Below, one piece after another: positions 1 to 9,925 of a stretch of DNA of 64,000 bases; the first letter of the stretch is position 1, and every line of letters starts with the position of its first letter. Both the position numbers and the translations under genes were made by a program. This stretch comes from DASSQJ01 sp963772645 (lineage in GTDB: Bacteria > Actinomycetota > Actinomycetes > Actinomycetales > Dermatophilaceae): NCBI GenBank assembly GCA_963772645.1, contig CAVYYD010000014.1:1-64000 (forward strand), given 5' to 3'. The notes beneath the pieces are model-generated. The model made no database searches. It saw nothing but the letters and a program-made list of their open reading frames with translations, and was not told where the DNA came from.

Positions 1-17
1 TCCGTGGCCATGAACAA

Positions 18-73
18 GTCCCCGCTGGTGGCCAGGTCTAAGTCCCCGGTTTTGGCCGGATAGAAGTCCCCAC
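18..73. repeat. IS21 left-end repeats (three copies)
   Basis: Three related units sharing AAGTCCCC are spaced about 20 bp apart at 18-34, 40-57 and 61-73. In IS21-family elements such internal end repeats are transposase binding sites. The first and third match the right end of the element exactly in inverted orientation. Confidence 0.8.
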
Positions 74-163
74 TCTTCGTTCGTCGTGTCGCCGTGGCCG
101 TGAGGCCCTACGTGGTGACGGTAGCGGTGCCATCCAGCCACCATCACCACGCAGGGGTCTCGA

Positions 164-1662
164 TTGAAGAACGCGAGGGAACGAATGGACGTAATTTCCC
201 CTTACCGAGACGTGGCCGCTTATCGGAGTGTGGCCACGATCTCCCGCCCACCCACAAGCCCGTCAAGCGGATCATCAAGCGCCGCCGAGGGCGGCGAACC
301 CGCCGGTCGAGAAAGCGGACTGGAGCACGGAACTACGACGAGGTCGCCGAGGTCGGTCGCAGCGGGTCAAGGCGACGAAGGGGCGGATCACGGCCAAGCG
401 GCTGCTGGTCGAGGCCCGAGCGGTCGGCTATGTCGGGTCGGCGCGGAACTTCCGGCGGCTGGTCGCTGACGGAGAAGAAGCAGTGGCGCCAGCGAACACC
501 GCGGGGCCGCCGTCCGGCGGTCTGGACCCCGGGCGACACGGTGGTGATCGACTGGGGCATCCTGGACGGGGCTGCACGTGTTCTGCGCGGTGTTGGCCTG
601 GTCGAGGATCCGGTTCGTCCGGTTCGCCGCGCGACGAGACGGCCGCGACCACGTTGGCGATGTTGGCCGAGTGCTTCGAGGACGCTCGGCGGGGTCCCGC
701 AAGGTGTGCTCGCCGACCGGATGGGCTGTCTCAAGGGCGGCGATGGTCGCCGACGTGGTCGATCCCGACCCCGGACTACGTGCGGTTCGCCACGCATTAC
801 GGGTTTCCGGCCGGACTTCTGCCAGGCCGCCGATCCGGCGTCGAAGGGGATCGTGGAGAACCTGGTCGGCTACGCCAAGACGACCTGATGGTCCCGCCGG
901 CTGCCGAAGACCGATCTGGTGCATGGCCAACGAGGCCGCCGTGGCGTGGTGCACCGAGGTCAACGCCGCGACGCACTCGGAGATCTGCGCCGTCCCCGAC
1001 GACCGGCTGGCCGTCGAGCGGGAGCTGTTCGGCGCGTTGCCGTCGCTGCGGCCGCGGATCGGCGCGAAGCCGATGACCCGCAAGGTCGACAAGCTGTCCT
1101 GCGTCCGGTTCGCCTCGGCCCGCTACTCGGTCCCGAACACGCTGATCGGCGCCACGGTCACGGTGCTGGTCGACGACCGGACGGCTGCGGGTGATCGGAC
1201 CCGTCACCGGTGAGATCCTCGCCGACACGACCTGGTCGCCCCGGGCGAGGCATCGATCGTCGATGAGCACTACGGCGGCCCACGACCCGACAAGCCGCGG
1301 CGGGCGGCACGGCCCGAGGACCGCAGCAGAGAAGGACGTTCCTCGCGCTCGGGCCGGTCGCCGAGGCGTTCCTGACCGGCGCCGCCGCGGCCGGGGTGAC
1401 CAAGCTCGCCCGGCGAGATCGCCGAGATCCTCACCCTCCAGCGCCGCCCACGGCGAACGAGCCGCTGCTCGCGGCGCTGGAACGAGCGGTCGCGTTCGGC
1501 CGGTGGCGAGCCGGTGACGTCCGCTCGATCCTGGCCACGGCCGGCACCGGCTCCCGACACCCCGCCCGGCCGGCGACGCGCTGGTCATCGCTCGACGCTG
1601 CCGACCGTGCCGACCCGGCTCGCTGGACGCCTACCGGATCGAAGGCGGGTGACATGTCGTGA
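164..1662 (+). pseudogene. istA: IS21-family transposase IstA, multiply frameshifted
   Basis: Reading across frames gives a recognisable IstA: an N-terminal start MKNARERMD (TTG start), a segment VKATKGRITAKRLL, the integrase-core block with VVIDWG (first catalytic Asp), then YVRFATHYGF and ADPASKGIVENLVGYAK, and a C-terminal part with ARYSVPNTL. These pieces lie in successive reading frames, so at least ten frameshifts separate them. Nearly every one moves the frame by +1; one near 1227 moves by -1. IstA is the DDE transposase that works with the IstB ATPase. As written no functional protein can be made. The stop at 1660-1662 overlaps the likely istB start. Confidence 0.8.
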
Positions 1663-2442
1663 CCGCGCCGACCCCGCCGCCGTTGCCAGCGGACCTCGAC
1701 CGAGGGGCTGAAGCGGTTGAAGATGGCCGCGATGCGCCAGCTCGCCCCCGAGCTGCTGGTCACCGCCAAGACCCAGCGGTGGAAGCCCGAGGAGTTCCTG
1801 CGCACCCTGGTCGAGGCCGAGATCGCCGCCCGCGATGAGTCCAACGCCCGCACCCGGCTGCAGGCGGCCGCGTTCCCGGTCACCAAGACCCTCGACGAGT
1901 TCGACGTCGCCGCGTCCTCGATCCCGGCCGCGACGTTCGACTACCTCGCCTCGCTGGAGTGGATCCGCGGCCGCCGAGAACCTCTGCCTGATCGGGCCCG
2001 CCGGCACCGGCAAGTCCCACATGCTCGTCGCGCTCGGCATCGCCGCCGTCGAGGCCGGGCACCGGGTCCGCTACTTCACCGCCGCCGAACTGGTCGAGAC
2101 CCTCTACCGAGGCCTGGCCGACAACTCCGTCGGCCGGGTCATCGACACCCTGCTGCGCAACGACCTCGTCACTGGTCGACGAGCTCGGCTTCGCGCCGCT
2201 GGACGACACCGGCGCCCAGCTGCTGTTCCGGTTCGTCGCCGCCGCCTACGAACGCCGCTCGCTCGGCATCGGCTCGCACTGGCCGTTCGAGTCCTGGGGC
2301 CGGTTCCTGCCCGAGCACACCACCGCGGTCTCGCATGCTCGACCGGCTCCTGCACCACTGCCACACCGTCGTCACCGACGGCGACTCCTACCGGATGAAG
2401 CAGGCCCGAGCGAACGGAGGAACCCGCATCAAGACCACCTGA
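1659..2442 (+). pseudogene. istB: IS21-family helper ATPase IstB, frameshifted
   Basis: The pieces, in successive frames, are the N-terminal LKRLKMAAMRQLAPELL region, the Walker A motif GPAGTGKSH at about 2000-2026, the FTAAELVETLYRGLAD segment, LVDELGFAPLD (Walker B-like) at about 2172, and SYRMKQARA near the end. IstB is the AAA+ helper of IstA. Four frameshifts, at about 1705, 1975, 2170 and 2333, each move the frame by +1. The GTG start overlaps the istA stop, as is normal for IS21 elements. It lies just inside the right end repeats. Confidence 0.8.
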
Positions 2443-2455
2443 ACATCAACGAGGG

Positions 2456-2487
2456 GTGGGGACTTCTAGTTGGCCACCAGCGGGGAC
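2456..2487. repeat. IS21 right-end repeats (two copies)
   Basis: GTGGGGACTTCTA at 2456-2468 and TGGCCACCAGCGGGGAC at 2471-2487 are exact inverted copies of left-end units at 61-73 and 18-34. A degenerate further unit may follow up to the TTGACA at about 2506. Confidence 0.8.
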
Positions 2488-2570
2488 CACGAACTGGCCG
2501 TTGACACCCCTCGGCTCGAACGCCCGGGTGGGCCGCTTCGGCCGGTAGTGCCGGGACTAGGGTCGAACGT

Positions 2571-3194
2571 ATGCACGAACACAAGGGCTTCGATGAGGAA
2601 GCAGCGTCGTGGGACGACGCCCCGGGCCACGAGGAGCGACAGGTCGCGGTGGCTCGGGCCATCGAGCAGGCGGTGAGCCTCAACCCTGGGATGCGCGCAC
2701 TCGACGTCGGCTGTGGCACCGGTCGTCTGAGCATCTTGCTCTCCGACCGGGTCGGCTCCGTCGTCGTCACCGATCCCTCCGCCGGAATGGTGCGGGTAGC
2801 GCAGGAGCGGATCGAGACGGCCGACCTCAGTGACCGACTGCGTGCGGTCCAGGCAGACCTCACGACAGATCCTCTCGATGGCACCTACGACGTGGTGTGG
2901 AGTTCCATGGCGCTGCACCACGTCCAGGACCTGGATGCGCTGCTGCGGTCCGTGGCGGGGCTCCTGGTCACAGGTGGTCGGCTGGCCATCGCGGACCTCG
3001 ACGAGGATCCCGACGGCGCCTTCCACGCCGAGAAGGTCGACTTCGACGGACATCACGGATTCGACAGGCAACGCCTCACCGAGCAGTTGGGCCGCGCCGG
3101 GTTCACCGACGTCGGCTTCGTTGACGCCACGACCATCCTCAAGGGCGACCGCGAGTTCGGCGTGTTCCTGTGCACGGCGACCAAGGGTGCGTAA
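2571..3194 (+). CDS. Class I SAM-dependent methyltransferase
   Basis: This 207-residue protein has the SAM-binding motif I DVGCGTGR near residue 45, an acidic residue after strand 2 (VVTDPSAGM), a motif II/III region with YDVVWSSMALHHV, and GGRLAIADLDED. It belongs to the small-molecule (Methyltransf_11/25-like) group; the substrate cannot be read from the sequence. A -10 box TAGGGT at 2558-2563 ends 7 nt before the ATG, so the mRNA is probably leaderless and this ATG is the start. It begins only 65 bp beyond the IS21 right end and stands alone. The frame is intact, unlike the element beside it. Confidence 0.85.
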   Translation: MHEHKGFDEEAASWDDAPGHEERQVAVARAIEQAVSLNPGMRALDVGCGTGRLSILLSDRVGSVVVTDPSAGMVRVAQERIETADLSDRLRAVQADLTTDPLDGTYDVVWSSMALHHVQDLDALLRSVAGLLVTGGRLAIADLDEDPDGAFHAEKVDFDGHHGFDRQRLTEQLGRAGFTDVGFVDATTILKGDREFGVFLCTATKGA

Positions 3195-3361
3195 GCCACA
3201 GGGATCGCTCAATGGGCATGACGGTCTGTGCGTGAGCAGCCCTCCATCCCGGCCCCCCCGCAGCCCAGGGGCCGCGTGCGCAAACCGGGAAGAGGCACAG
3301 GGTCAAGCAGAATCCTCCGCAGTCACATCGTCGACCGCACCGGGGTGGGTCCACCCCCCGA

Positions 3362-4735
3362 TCAGTGCCTGTCGTCGGTCGGGGGCTTGGTCCGCGCGAA
3401 GACGAGCCACAGCGCGGCGACGCCGACCAGGCAGCCGGCGATGAGCGCCAGGGTCGTGGGCTCGTGCGCGGCAAGCTGGATGAGGACCACGACGATGGCG
3501 ATGGCACAGGCGGTGGCGCCAAGGTGTCCGAGCACCCGCTCGCGGGCGCGGTCGGTGGTGCGCGCATTGAGATGATTGATGAGGCCGAACACGCCGAGGA
3601 ACGTGACCGATCCGAACGCCAGGAGCTGGTTCACGCCGGGCAGCATGGCGAAGGCCGCGCCGACCAGGGAGAGCAGCCACATGGCGTTGGCGGGCACTCC
3701 TGACGGCGCCCGGCCGAGGGAGGATGGCAGTTCGCCGGCGTCGCTGAGGTCACGGACGAACCTCGCGGTGGAGAACAAGGTGGCGTTGATAGCCGACGAG
3801 GTGGCGAGCACGGCAGCACCGGCTGCCAGCCACAGCCCCACAGTGCCGAGTGCCTGTTCACCGACGGTCGCGAATGCCACCTCGCGCTGAGCGATGAGCA
3901 GCTGGTCCGAGACGAGCATCTGCGAGCCCAGCGTGACAGCTACGTAGACGGCGATGACCACGAGCACTGACAGGTAGAGCGCCCTGGGCAGCGTCCGCGC
4001 GGGCTCCGCGATGGCGTCGTAGTCGTAGGAGAGCAGCTCGAAGCCCTCGTAGGCGATGAAGATCGAGGCGGCGCCCACGAAGACCCCGAGGTAGCCGCTG
4101 TCGGCGAGTGGGCTCAGCCGGTCCGGTGCCCACGCGAACAGCCCGATGCCTGCGATGGCCGCGAGAATGACGATCTTGGTCACCACCACGGAGTCCTCGG
4201 TGATGCGTGACGCGCCGACGCCGCGCATGTTGATCACCAGGAAAGCCCCGAGGACGACCACGGAGAAGGCTCTGGCGACGAGGTCGCCGGTGTCGAGGAC
4301 TCGGGCGACGTAGTGACCGAATGTGAAGGCATAGACGGCCAGGGCGAGCACGTAGCCGAAGACGAGGTACCAACTCGTGATCGCCGCGAAGCGTGGGTGG
4401 CCCGCCTCGCGCAGGTAGGCGTACGGTCCGCCCGAACGGCCCGCTCTCCGGGCGAGCGCCGCGTAGCTGTGTGCGGTGACGAGCGCCACCGCACCGGCGA
4501 GTATGAAGCAGACGAACGCGAGATGGCCGGCGAGCTGGACGGTGACTCCCAGCACGGAGAAGATCCCGCCGCCGATCATCCCGCCGACAGCCATGGCTGT
4601 GGCGTCCCGCAGCCGCAGCAGGCCACGGCCGCGGCGCTGGTGACGCTCGGTTCGCGGGTGGTACGGGCCGGCCGGGTGGTCGGCGCCCTCGGCCGAATGC
4701 CTACCAGTGGTCACGGCGACCTGCCCTGCGGGCAC
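3362..4735 (-). CDS. APC-superfamily amino acid permease
   Basis: The protein is an integral membrane transporter of about 457 residues with roughly 12 hydrophobic segments. The first transmembrane helix carries the APC signature AVGGMIGGGIFSVLG, the unwound substrate-binding helix of this fold. Later helices include FIAYEGFELLSYDYD, typical of cationic or neutral amino acid permeases. Substrate is not resolved. The first 30-40 residues are polar and poorly conserved, and GTG at 4715 or a later codon could be the true start. It stands alone, transcribed toward the methyltransferase, in the accessory region left of the tRNA. Confidence 0.85.
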   Translation of the reverse strand: MPAGQVAVTTGRHSAEGADHPAGPYHPRTERHQRRGRGLLRLRDATAMAVGGMIGGGIFSVLGVTVQLAGHLAFVCFILAGAVALVTAHSYAALARRAGRSGGPYAYLREAGHPRFAAITSWYLVFGYVLALAVYAFTFGHYVARVLDTGDLVARAFSVVVLGAFLVINMRGVGASRITEDSVVVTKIVILAAIAGIGLFAWAPDRLSPLADSGYLGVFVGAASIFIAYEGFELLSYDYDAIAEPARTLPRALYLSVLVVIAVYVAVTLGSQMLVSDQLLIAQREVAFATVGEQALGTVGLWLAAGAAVLATSSAINATLFSTARFVRDLSDAGELPSSLGRAPSGVPANAMWLLSLVGAAFAMLPGVNQLLAFGSVTFLGVFGLINHLNARTTDRARERVLGHLGATACAIAIVVVLIQLAAHEPTTLALIAGCLVGVAALWLVFARTKPPTDDRH

Positions 4736-4920
4736 CCCCCGGTGAGTGCCCGCCTTCCCCGGTGCGCCGAACCTCTGGTCGGATCCTTGGCCGACGGTCG
4801 GGTGCCCGCAGCATCGATCGGGCTGTCAGACACCACGACAGGCGATCGTTCGCGGACCGAGGTCGCTCCCGCCGCTGTGTTCACGCTCAGATCTTCCCAG
4901 CACGCCGCTGCTCAAAGGAA

Positions 4921-5190
4921 CGTGCGTCTGTTCGCCGCCCGTCGACCCCCCGACGAGGTGCTTGCCGTGCGAGACCGGCAGGCGGCGGAGATCGAGGCGT
5001 GGCTGGCCGAGGTCACATCCGAGCAGCTCGCGGGGACCGCGCCGGTGCCGGACGACAACAGATGGCCTCCGTACGCCAAGGCCGGCGAGTTTGCGGCAAT
5101 GCCTTGGCACCGTGCTCGACGAGGAAGGGGCGCACCACGGTTTCCGCGTGCGCGACCTGGACAAGCTGTCGCATCGGGGGCGTCTTGGGT
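4921..5190 (+). pseudogene. DinB-family protein remnant
   Basis: Residues reading AVRDRQAAEIEAWLAEVT and later, in the next frame, LGTVLDEEGAHHGFRVRDLD resemble the C-terminal half of actinobacterial DinB/YfiT-type proteins, which end with a similar helix containing the acidic and His residues of the metal site. A frameshift lies near 5101, and no N-terminal half is visible upstream because the sequence there overlaps the start of the divergent permease. It reads as a truncated leftover. Confidence 0.5.
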
Positions 5191-5239
5191 GACGCGATCG
5201 ACCATCGCGCACCCGCTGCATCCCGGAAGTCTCACGTAG

Positions 5240-5332
5240 CCGTGGTCGATCTGGGTCAACGGCAACTGGCGCGTGACGTTCCGCTTCGTCGAGAACGACG
5301 TCGAGCTCGTGGACTATCAGGACTACCACTGA
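5240..5332 (+). pseudogene. HigB/RelE-type toxin C-terminal fragment
   Basis: The last 28 codons read NGNWRVTFRFVENDVELVDY and end DYH, the characteristic C-terminus of HigB toxins (an mRNA interferase of the RelE fold). An in-frame stop at 5237-5239 and the lack of a recognisable N-terminal half show that the toxin is truncated here. It directly precedes the intact higA antitoxin gene by 17 bp, the normal higBA order. Confidence 0.65.
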
Positions 5333-5349
5333 AGGAGAAGGTGAGGGCC

Positions 5350-5637
5350 ATGACGATGAAGACCCCGGTGCATCCCGGTGAGATCCTGCGCGAGGACGTC
5401 CTGGCCGACCTCGGCCTCGGTATCGGTGAGGCCGCGTCGCGCCTGGGGATCTCCCGGGTGTCGCTCAGCCGAGTGCTGCACGGGCACGCCCCGAGCAGCC
5501 CGAACCTCGCCGTGCGCCTCAAGGAGGCCGGAGTCGGGACCGCCCGCGCTTGGCTTGCGATGCGGACCGCCTACGACCTGGCCGCCGGGCGGCCGATCGG
5601 CTTCCCCGGTGGTCCCTACGAGGCCCCCGATGGCTGA
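5350..5637 (+). CDS. higA: HigA-family antitoxin (XRE helix-turn-helix)
   Basis: This 95-residue protein begins with the HigA/VapI signature HPGEILREDVL followed by the helix-turn-helix AASRLGISRVSLSRVLHG and a C-terminal dimer region ending RTAYDLAAGR. HigA binds HigB and represses the operon. A strong purine-rich ribosome site (AAGGAGAAGG) lies just upstream; ATG at 5356 is an alternative start. The partner toxin upstream is only a fragment, so this is an orphan antitoxin in the sequence as given. Family assignment is firm; present function is uncertain. Confidence 0.85.
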   Translation: MTMKTPVHPGEILREDVLADLGLGIGEAASRLGISRVSLSRVLHGHAPSSPNLAVRLKEAGVGTARAWLAMRTAYDLAAGRPIGFPGGPYEAPDG

Positions 5638-6190
5638 CCAGGACAGGCCAGCGGTGCCCGCCTGGCGGGCGGCGTCGAGGAGGTGCTGCTGGGCGGCGGC
5701 GCGTTCCAGGACTGCAGCCCGCAGAGCCCGGGCGGCCCGAGGGTCGAGTTCGCCGGCGGGGGTCGGGTTCATAGCTCTCGAACCGGGCGGCGAGCTTCTC
5801 CGCGTGTCTGAGGATGTCTTCGACCTACGGAGCATGGTCATCCAGCCGAGCCGTTTCTCACGTGCGTGATCACGAGTGCGGTCCGCCCTCGCGCAACCTC
5901 TGCCGGAGTCCGGAAGGCCGAGCAGCGGGCCGCCGAGATCGTCGTCCGGCTCGGCGACGCGGAGGGGCTGACCCTCCATCAGGTGTCGAGTGGTGCGACG
6001 GCGAGGTCACCTTCGCCGACGACGCCCGGATGCGCCGCTCGGCCAGGAGCCGAGCCGGCGAGGCACTGGTTGAGCCCGGGCGCCATCCGGACAGGTTGAC
6101 TCCAACGGGCGCTGCGGCGCGGCATGCGCTCCCGCTGCGACGCGACCCGCCGCAGATCGCCTGTGCACGCCGCAGACCGGACATGGCGAC
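5638..6190. other. Gene-poor remnant region before tRNA-Arg
   Basis: No convincing intact gene is present. On the minus strand, a frame beginning at 5771 reads MNPTPAGELDPRAARALRAA and then GLSWSAIGGLVGTTGEA, like the helix-turn-helix tail of small actinobacterial hypothetical proteins. It runs into the 3' end of higA and looks broken. On the plus strand 5866-6099 is open but has no family signature. The region reads as debris of past insertions. Confidence 0.4.
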
Positions 6191-6213
6191 GCCGCAGGTC
6201 AGAGACCTGCGGC
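6191..6213 (-). terminator. Hairpin downstream of tRNA-Arg
   Basis: A perfect 10-bp inverted repeat, GCCGCAGGTC with GACCTGCGGC, flanks a 3-nt loop (AGA). It starts 4 nt beyond the mature 3' end of the minus-strand tRNA. There is no T-run, so termination may be hairpin-only or this may help 3' processing. Confidence 0.65.
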
Positions 6214-6217
6214 TGGG

Positions 6218-6289
6218 CGCCCCCGGCAGGATTCGAACCTGCGCTCCCGCCTCCGGAGGGCGGTGCTCTATCCCCTGAGCTACGGGGGC
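6218..6289 (-). tRNA. tRNA-Arg (anticodon CCG)
   Basis: The minus strand folds as a full cloverleaf: acceptor stem GCCCCCG with CGGGGGC, D arm GCTCAGGGGATAGAGC, anticodon stem CCGCC/GGCGG with loop CTCCGGA (anticodon CCG), and T loop TTCGAATC. The discriminator is G. CCA is not encoded. CCG reads CGG arginine codons, which are common in such a GC-rich genome. Its 3' end faces the accessory region at 1-6.2 kb. Confidence 0.95.
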
Positions 6290-6345
6290 CGGTCGTCGCG
6301 ACGAACGCACGTCGAGATTGGCGGCGCCCGGCGACAGTAGCAGCC

Positions 6346-6351
6346 TACGCT
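6346..6351 (+). promoter_or_regulatory. -10 box of a leaderless response regulator gene
   Basis: TACGCT ends 7 nt before the ATG at 6359, placing the transcription start at or next to the start codon. It is one of about thirteen such boxes in the window. Confidence 0.6.
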
Positions 6352-6358
6352 GGCGTCC

Positions 6359-6787
6359 ATGAAACCCGGGACCGAGGCCCCTGGTCCCGCACCGCTGGTC
6401 CTCGTCTGCGACGACACCGAGCCCATCCGCCGCCTCGTGCGGATCAACCTCGAGCTCGCCGGCTTCGTGGTCGAGGAGGCACGGGACGGCCATGAGGCGA
6501 TGGCGCGCCTCATCGACCCCGACCTGCCGGTCCCGGCCGTCGTCGTCATCGACTCCCAGATGTCCCCGTACGACGGATGGTGGGCCATCGCCGCCATCCG
6601 TTCGCACCCCCGTCTCGACCAGATGCCGGTCCTGCTCGTCACCGCCAACGTCGCCGAGCACGTCGGTCCCGAGACGACCGTCGCCGGCTTCGACGGCGTC
6701 GTCGGCAAGCCGTTCGACCCCGACGAGCTGGTCGCGGCCGTCTCACGACTCGCGGAGACGGGAAGGGCCCCGGACCCCGGCCCATAG
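6359..6787 (+). CDS. Stand-alone response regulator receiver protein
   Basis: This 142-residue protein consists of a single CheY-like receiver domain. It has the acidic pair in VLVCDDTEPIRR, the phospho-acceptor Asp in VVVIDSQM, the conserved Thr in LLVTANV and the Lys in VGKPFDPDE. No output domain follows, so it must act by protein contact or as part of a phosphorelay. No histidine kinase is nearby. The Asp-Ser-Gln-Met after the phospho-site departs slightly from the usual DxxMP. It lies directly upstream of argS, 10 bp away; argS appears to have its own -10 box inside the end of this gene. Confidence 0.85.
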   Translation: MKPGTEAPGPAPLVLVCDDTEPIRRLVRINLELAGFVVEEARDGHEAMARLIDPDLPVPAVVVIDSQMSPYDGWWAIAAIRSHPRLDQMPVLLVTANVAEHVGPETTVAGFDGVVGKPFDPDELVAAVSRLAETGRAPDPGP

Positions 6788-6790
6788 ACT
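6785..6790 (+). promoter_or_regulatory. -10 box for leaderless argS
   Basis: TAGACT overlaps the stop codon of the response regulator gene and ends 7 nt before the GTG start of argS. The spacing supports GTG 6798 as the argS start. Confidence 0.55.
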
Positions 6791-6797
6791 TCGCCGG

Positions 6798-8444
<1,647 letters not shown>

Positions 8445-8455
8445 GGGGCTGACCG

Positions 8456-9896
8456 ATGCGCGCTCACGAGGCCGGCGCCCTCCACGCTGAGGGCTACGGT
8501 GGCCCTCCGCTCTACCTGCCCTACCCCGCGGACGTCATGGAGCTGCTCCCGCAGCTCTGGCCCTCGTCCGTGCGGACGTGACGACGCCGGCCGGCTCACC
8601 GTCGGCGGCGTCGACGTCGTCACCCTCGCCGATCGCCACGGCACCGCCGCGTACGTCATGGACGAGGACGACTTCCGGATGCGGGCCCGTGCCTTCCGCG
8701 ACGAGTTCGCCACGGCCTTCGCCCCGCTCGGCGGCGCCGACGTCTACTACGCCGGCAAGGCGTTCCTCTGCACCGCGGTTGCCCGCTGGGTGGCGCAGGA
8801 GGGCCTCCACCTCGACGTCTGCACCGGTGGCGAGCTCGCGGTGGCACGCCGGGCCGGCTTCCCCGCCCAGCGGGTGGGTTTCCACGGCAACAACAAGACC
8901 GTCGCCGAGATCCGCGCCGCCCTCGAGTACGGGGTCGGCCGGATCGTCCTGGACTCCTTCACCGAGATCGAGCGGGTGGCGGCCGGCGCCGCGGAGCTGG
9001 GGGTGCTGGCGCCGGTGATCGTCCGGGTCACCGTCGGCGTCGAGGCGCACACCCACGAGTTCATCGCCACCGGCCACGAGGACCAGAAGTTCGGCTTCAG
9101 CCTGGCGGGGGGCCAGGCGGCGGAGGCGGTGCGCCGGGTCCTCCAGCGGCGCGACGCCCTCGACCTCCGCGGCCTCCACAGCCACATCGGCAGCCAGATC
9201 TTCGACACCGGGGCCTTCGAGACCGCCGCACGGCGCCTCGTCATGCTGCACGCCGACGTCGCTCGCGAGCATGGGCAGCACATGCCCGAGATCGACCTCG
9301 GGGGCGGGTACGGCATCGCGTACACCTCGCAGCACACGCCTCTCGGCACCGGCGTCCTCGCCGCCGAGCTCGCCGACATCGTCGAGCGCGAGTTCAAGGC
9401 CATCGGCGACGGCGACAACAGCCGGGTGCCGAGGGTGTCGGTGGAGCCCGGCCGCGCGATCGTCGGTCCGTCGACGTTCACCCTCTACGAGGTCGGGACG
9501 GTCAAGGACGTCGAGCTCGGGGACGGGCACCGGCGCAAGTACGTCGCCGTCGACGGCGGGATGAGCGACAACGCGCGCCCCGCGCTCTACGAGGCCGACT
9601 ACTCGTGCACGTTGGCCAACCGGCGTTCCGCGGCCGCTCCGGCCCTCTCCCGGGTCGTCGGGCGGCACTGCGAGAGCGGTGACGTCGTGGTCCTCGACGA
9701 GTACCTCCCGTCCGACGTCCGCCCCGGCGACCTCGTCGCCGTCCCCGGCACCGGCGCCTACTGCCGGAGCCTGTCCAGCCAGTACAACCACACGCCCCGG
9801 CCGCCCGTCGTCGCCGTCCGCGGGGGCGAGTCCCGCGTCATCGTCCGCCGTGAGACGATCGATGACCTGCTCGCCCTCGACGTGGCGGACGCCTGA
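8456..9896 (+). CDS. lysA: Diaminopimelate decarboxylase, with an apparent frameshift near 8577
   Basis: This PLP enzyme makes L-lysine from meso-diaminopimelate. Its N-terminus MRAHEAGALHAEGYGG, typical of actinobacterial LysA, starts at ATG 8456 but that frame stops at 8579-8581. The rest (DDAGRLTVGG onward) is in the next frame. One surplus base near 8577 restores a continuous protein of about 480 residues. Key sites are intact: PLP lysine in YYAGKAF, HSHIGSQ, the phosphate-binding GGGYGI, and the CESGDVV substrate motif. If the frameshift were real, translation would need a later start such as GTG 8499 with a foreign N-terminus. A consensus error is more likely. Confidence 0.9.
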
Positions 9897-9925
9897 GCAC
9901 CCACACCGAGGAGATGGACCCCCAC

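Larger units (their letters stand above)
1..2506. mobile_element. Decayed IS21-family insertion sequence
   Basis: The element carries istA-like and istB-like reading frames between matching multi-repeat ends, the IS21 arrangement. On the left, a repeat with core GTCCCCGCTGGTGGCCA lies at 18-34, a second copy at 40-57 and a third, TAGAAGTCCCCAC, at 61-73. On the right, the exact reverse complement of the third copy is at 2456-2468 and that of the first is at 2471-2487. The right tip is probably the TTGACA near 2501-2506. The left tip is at or just outside base 1, so target-site duplication cannot be checked. Both genes are interrupted by many frameshifts, so the element looks immobile unless the consensus sequence is wrong. 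Confidence 0.85.

Noticed and set aside
5866..6099. 77-codon plus-strand frame next to the tRNA
   Set aside because: Low-complexity composition, no ribosome site and no recognisable family; treated as part of the remnant region.
8570..8582. Programmed +1 frameshifting in lysA
   Set aside because: No slippery site or stop-proximal stimulator typical of prfB-like events is seen, and similar shifts occur in unrelated genes in the window.
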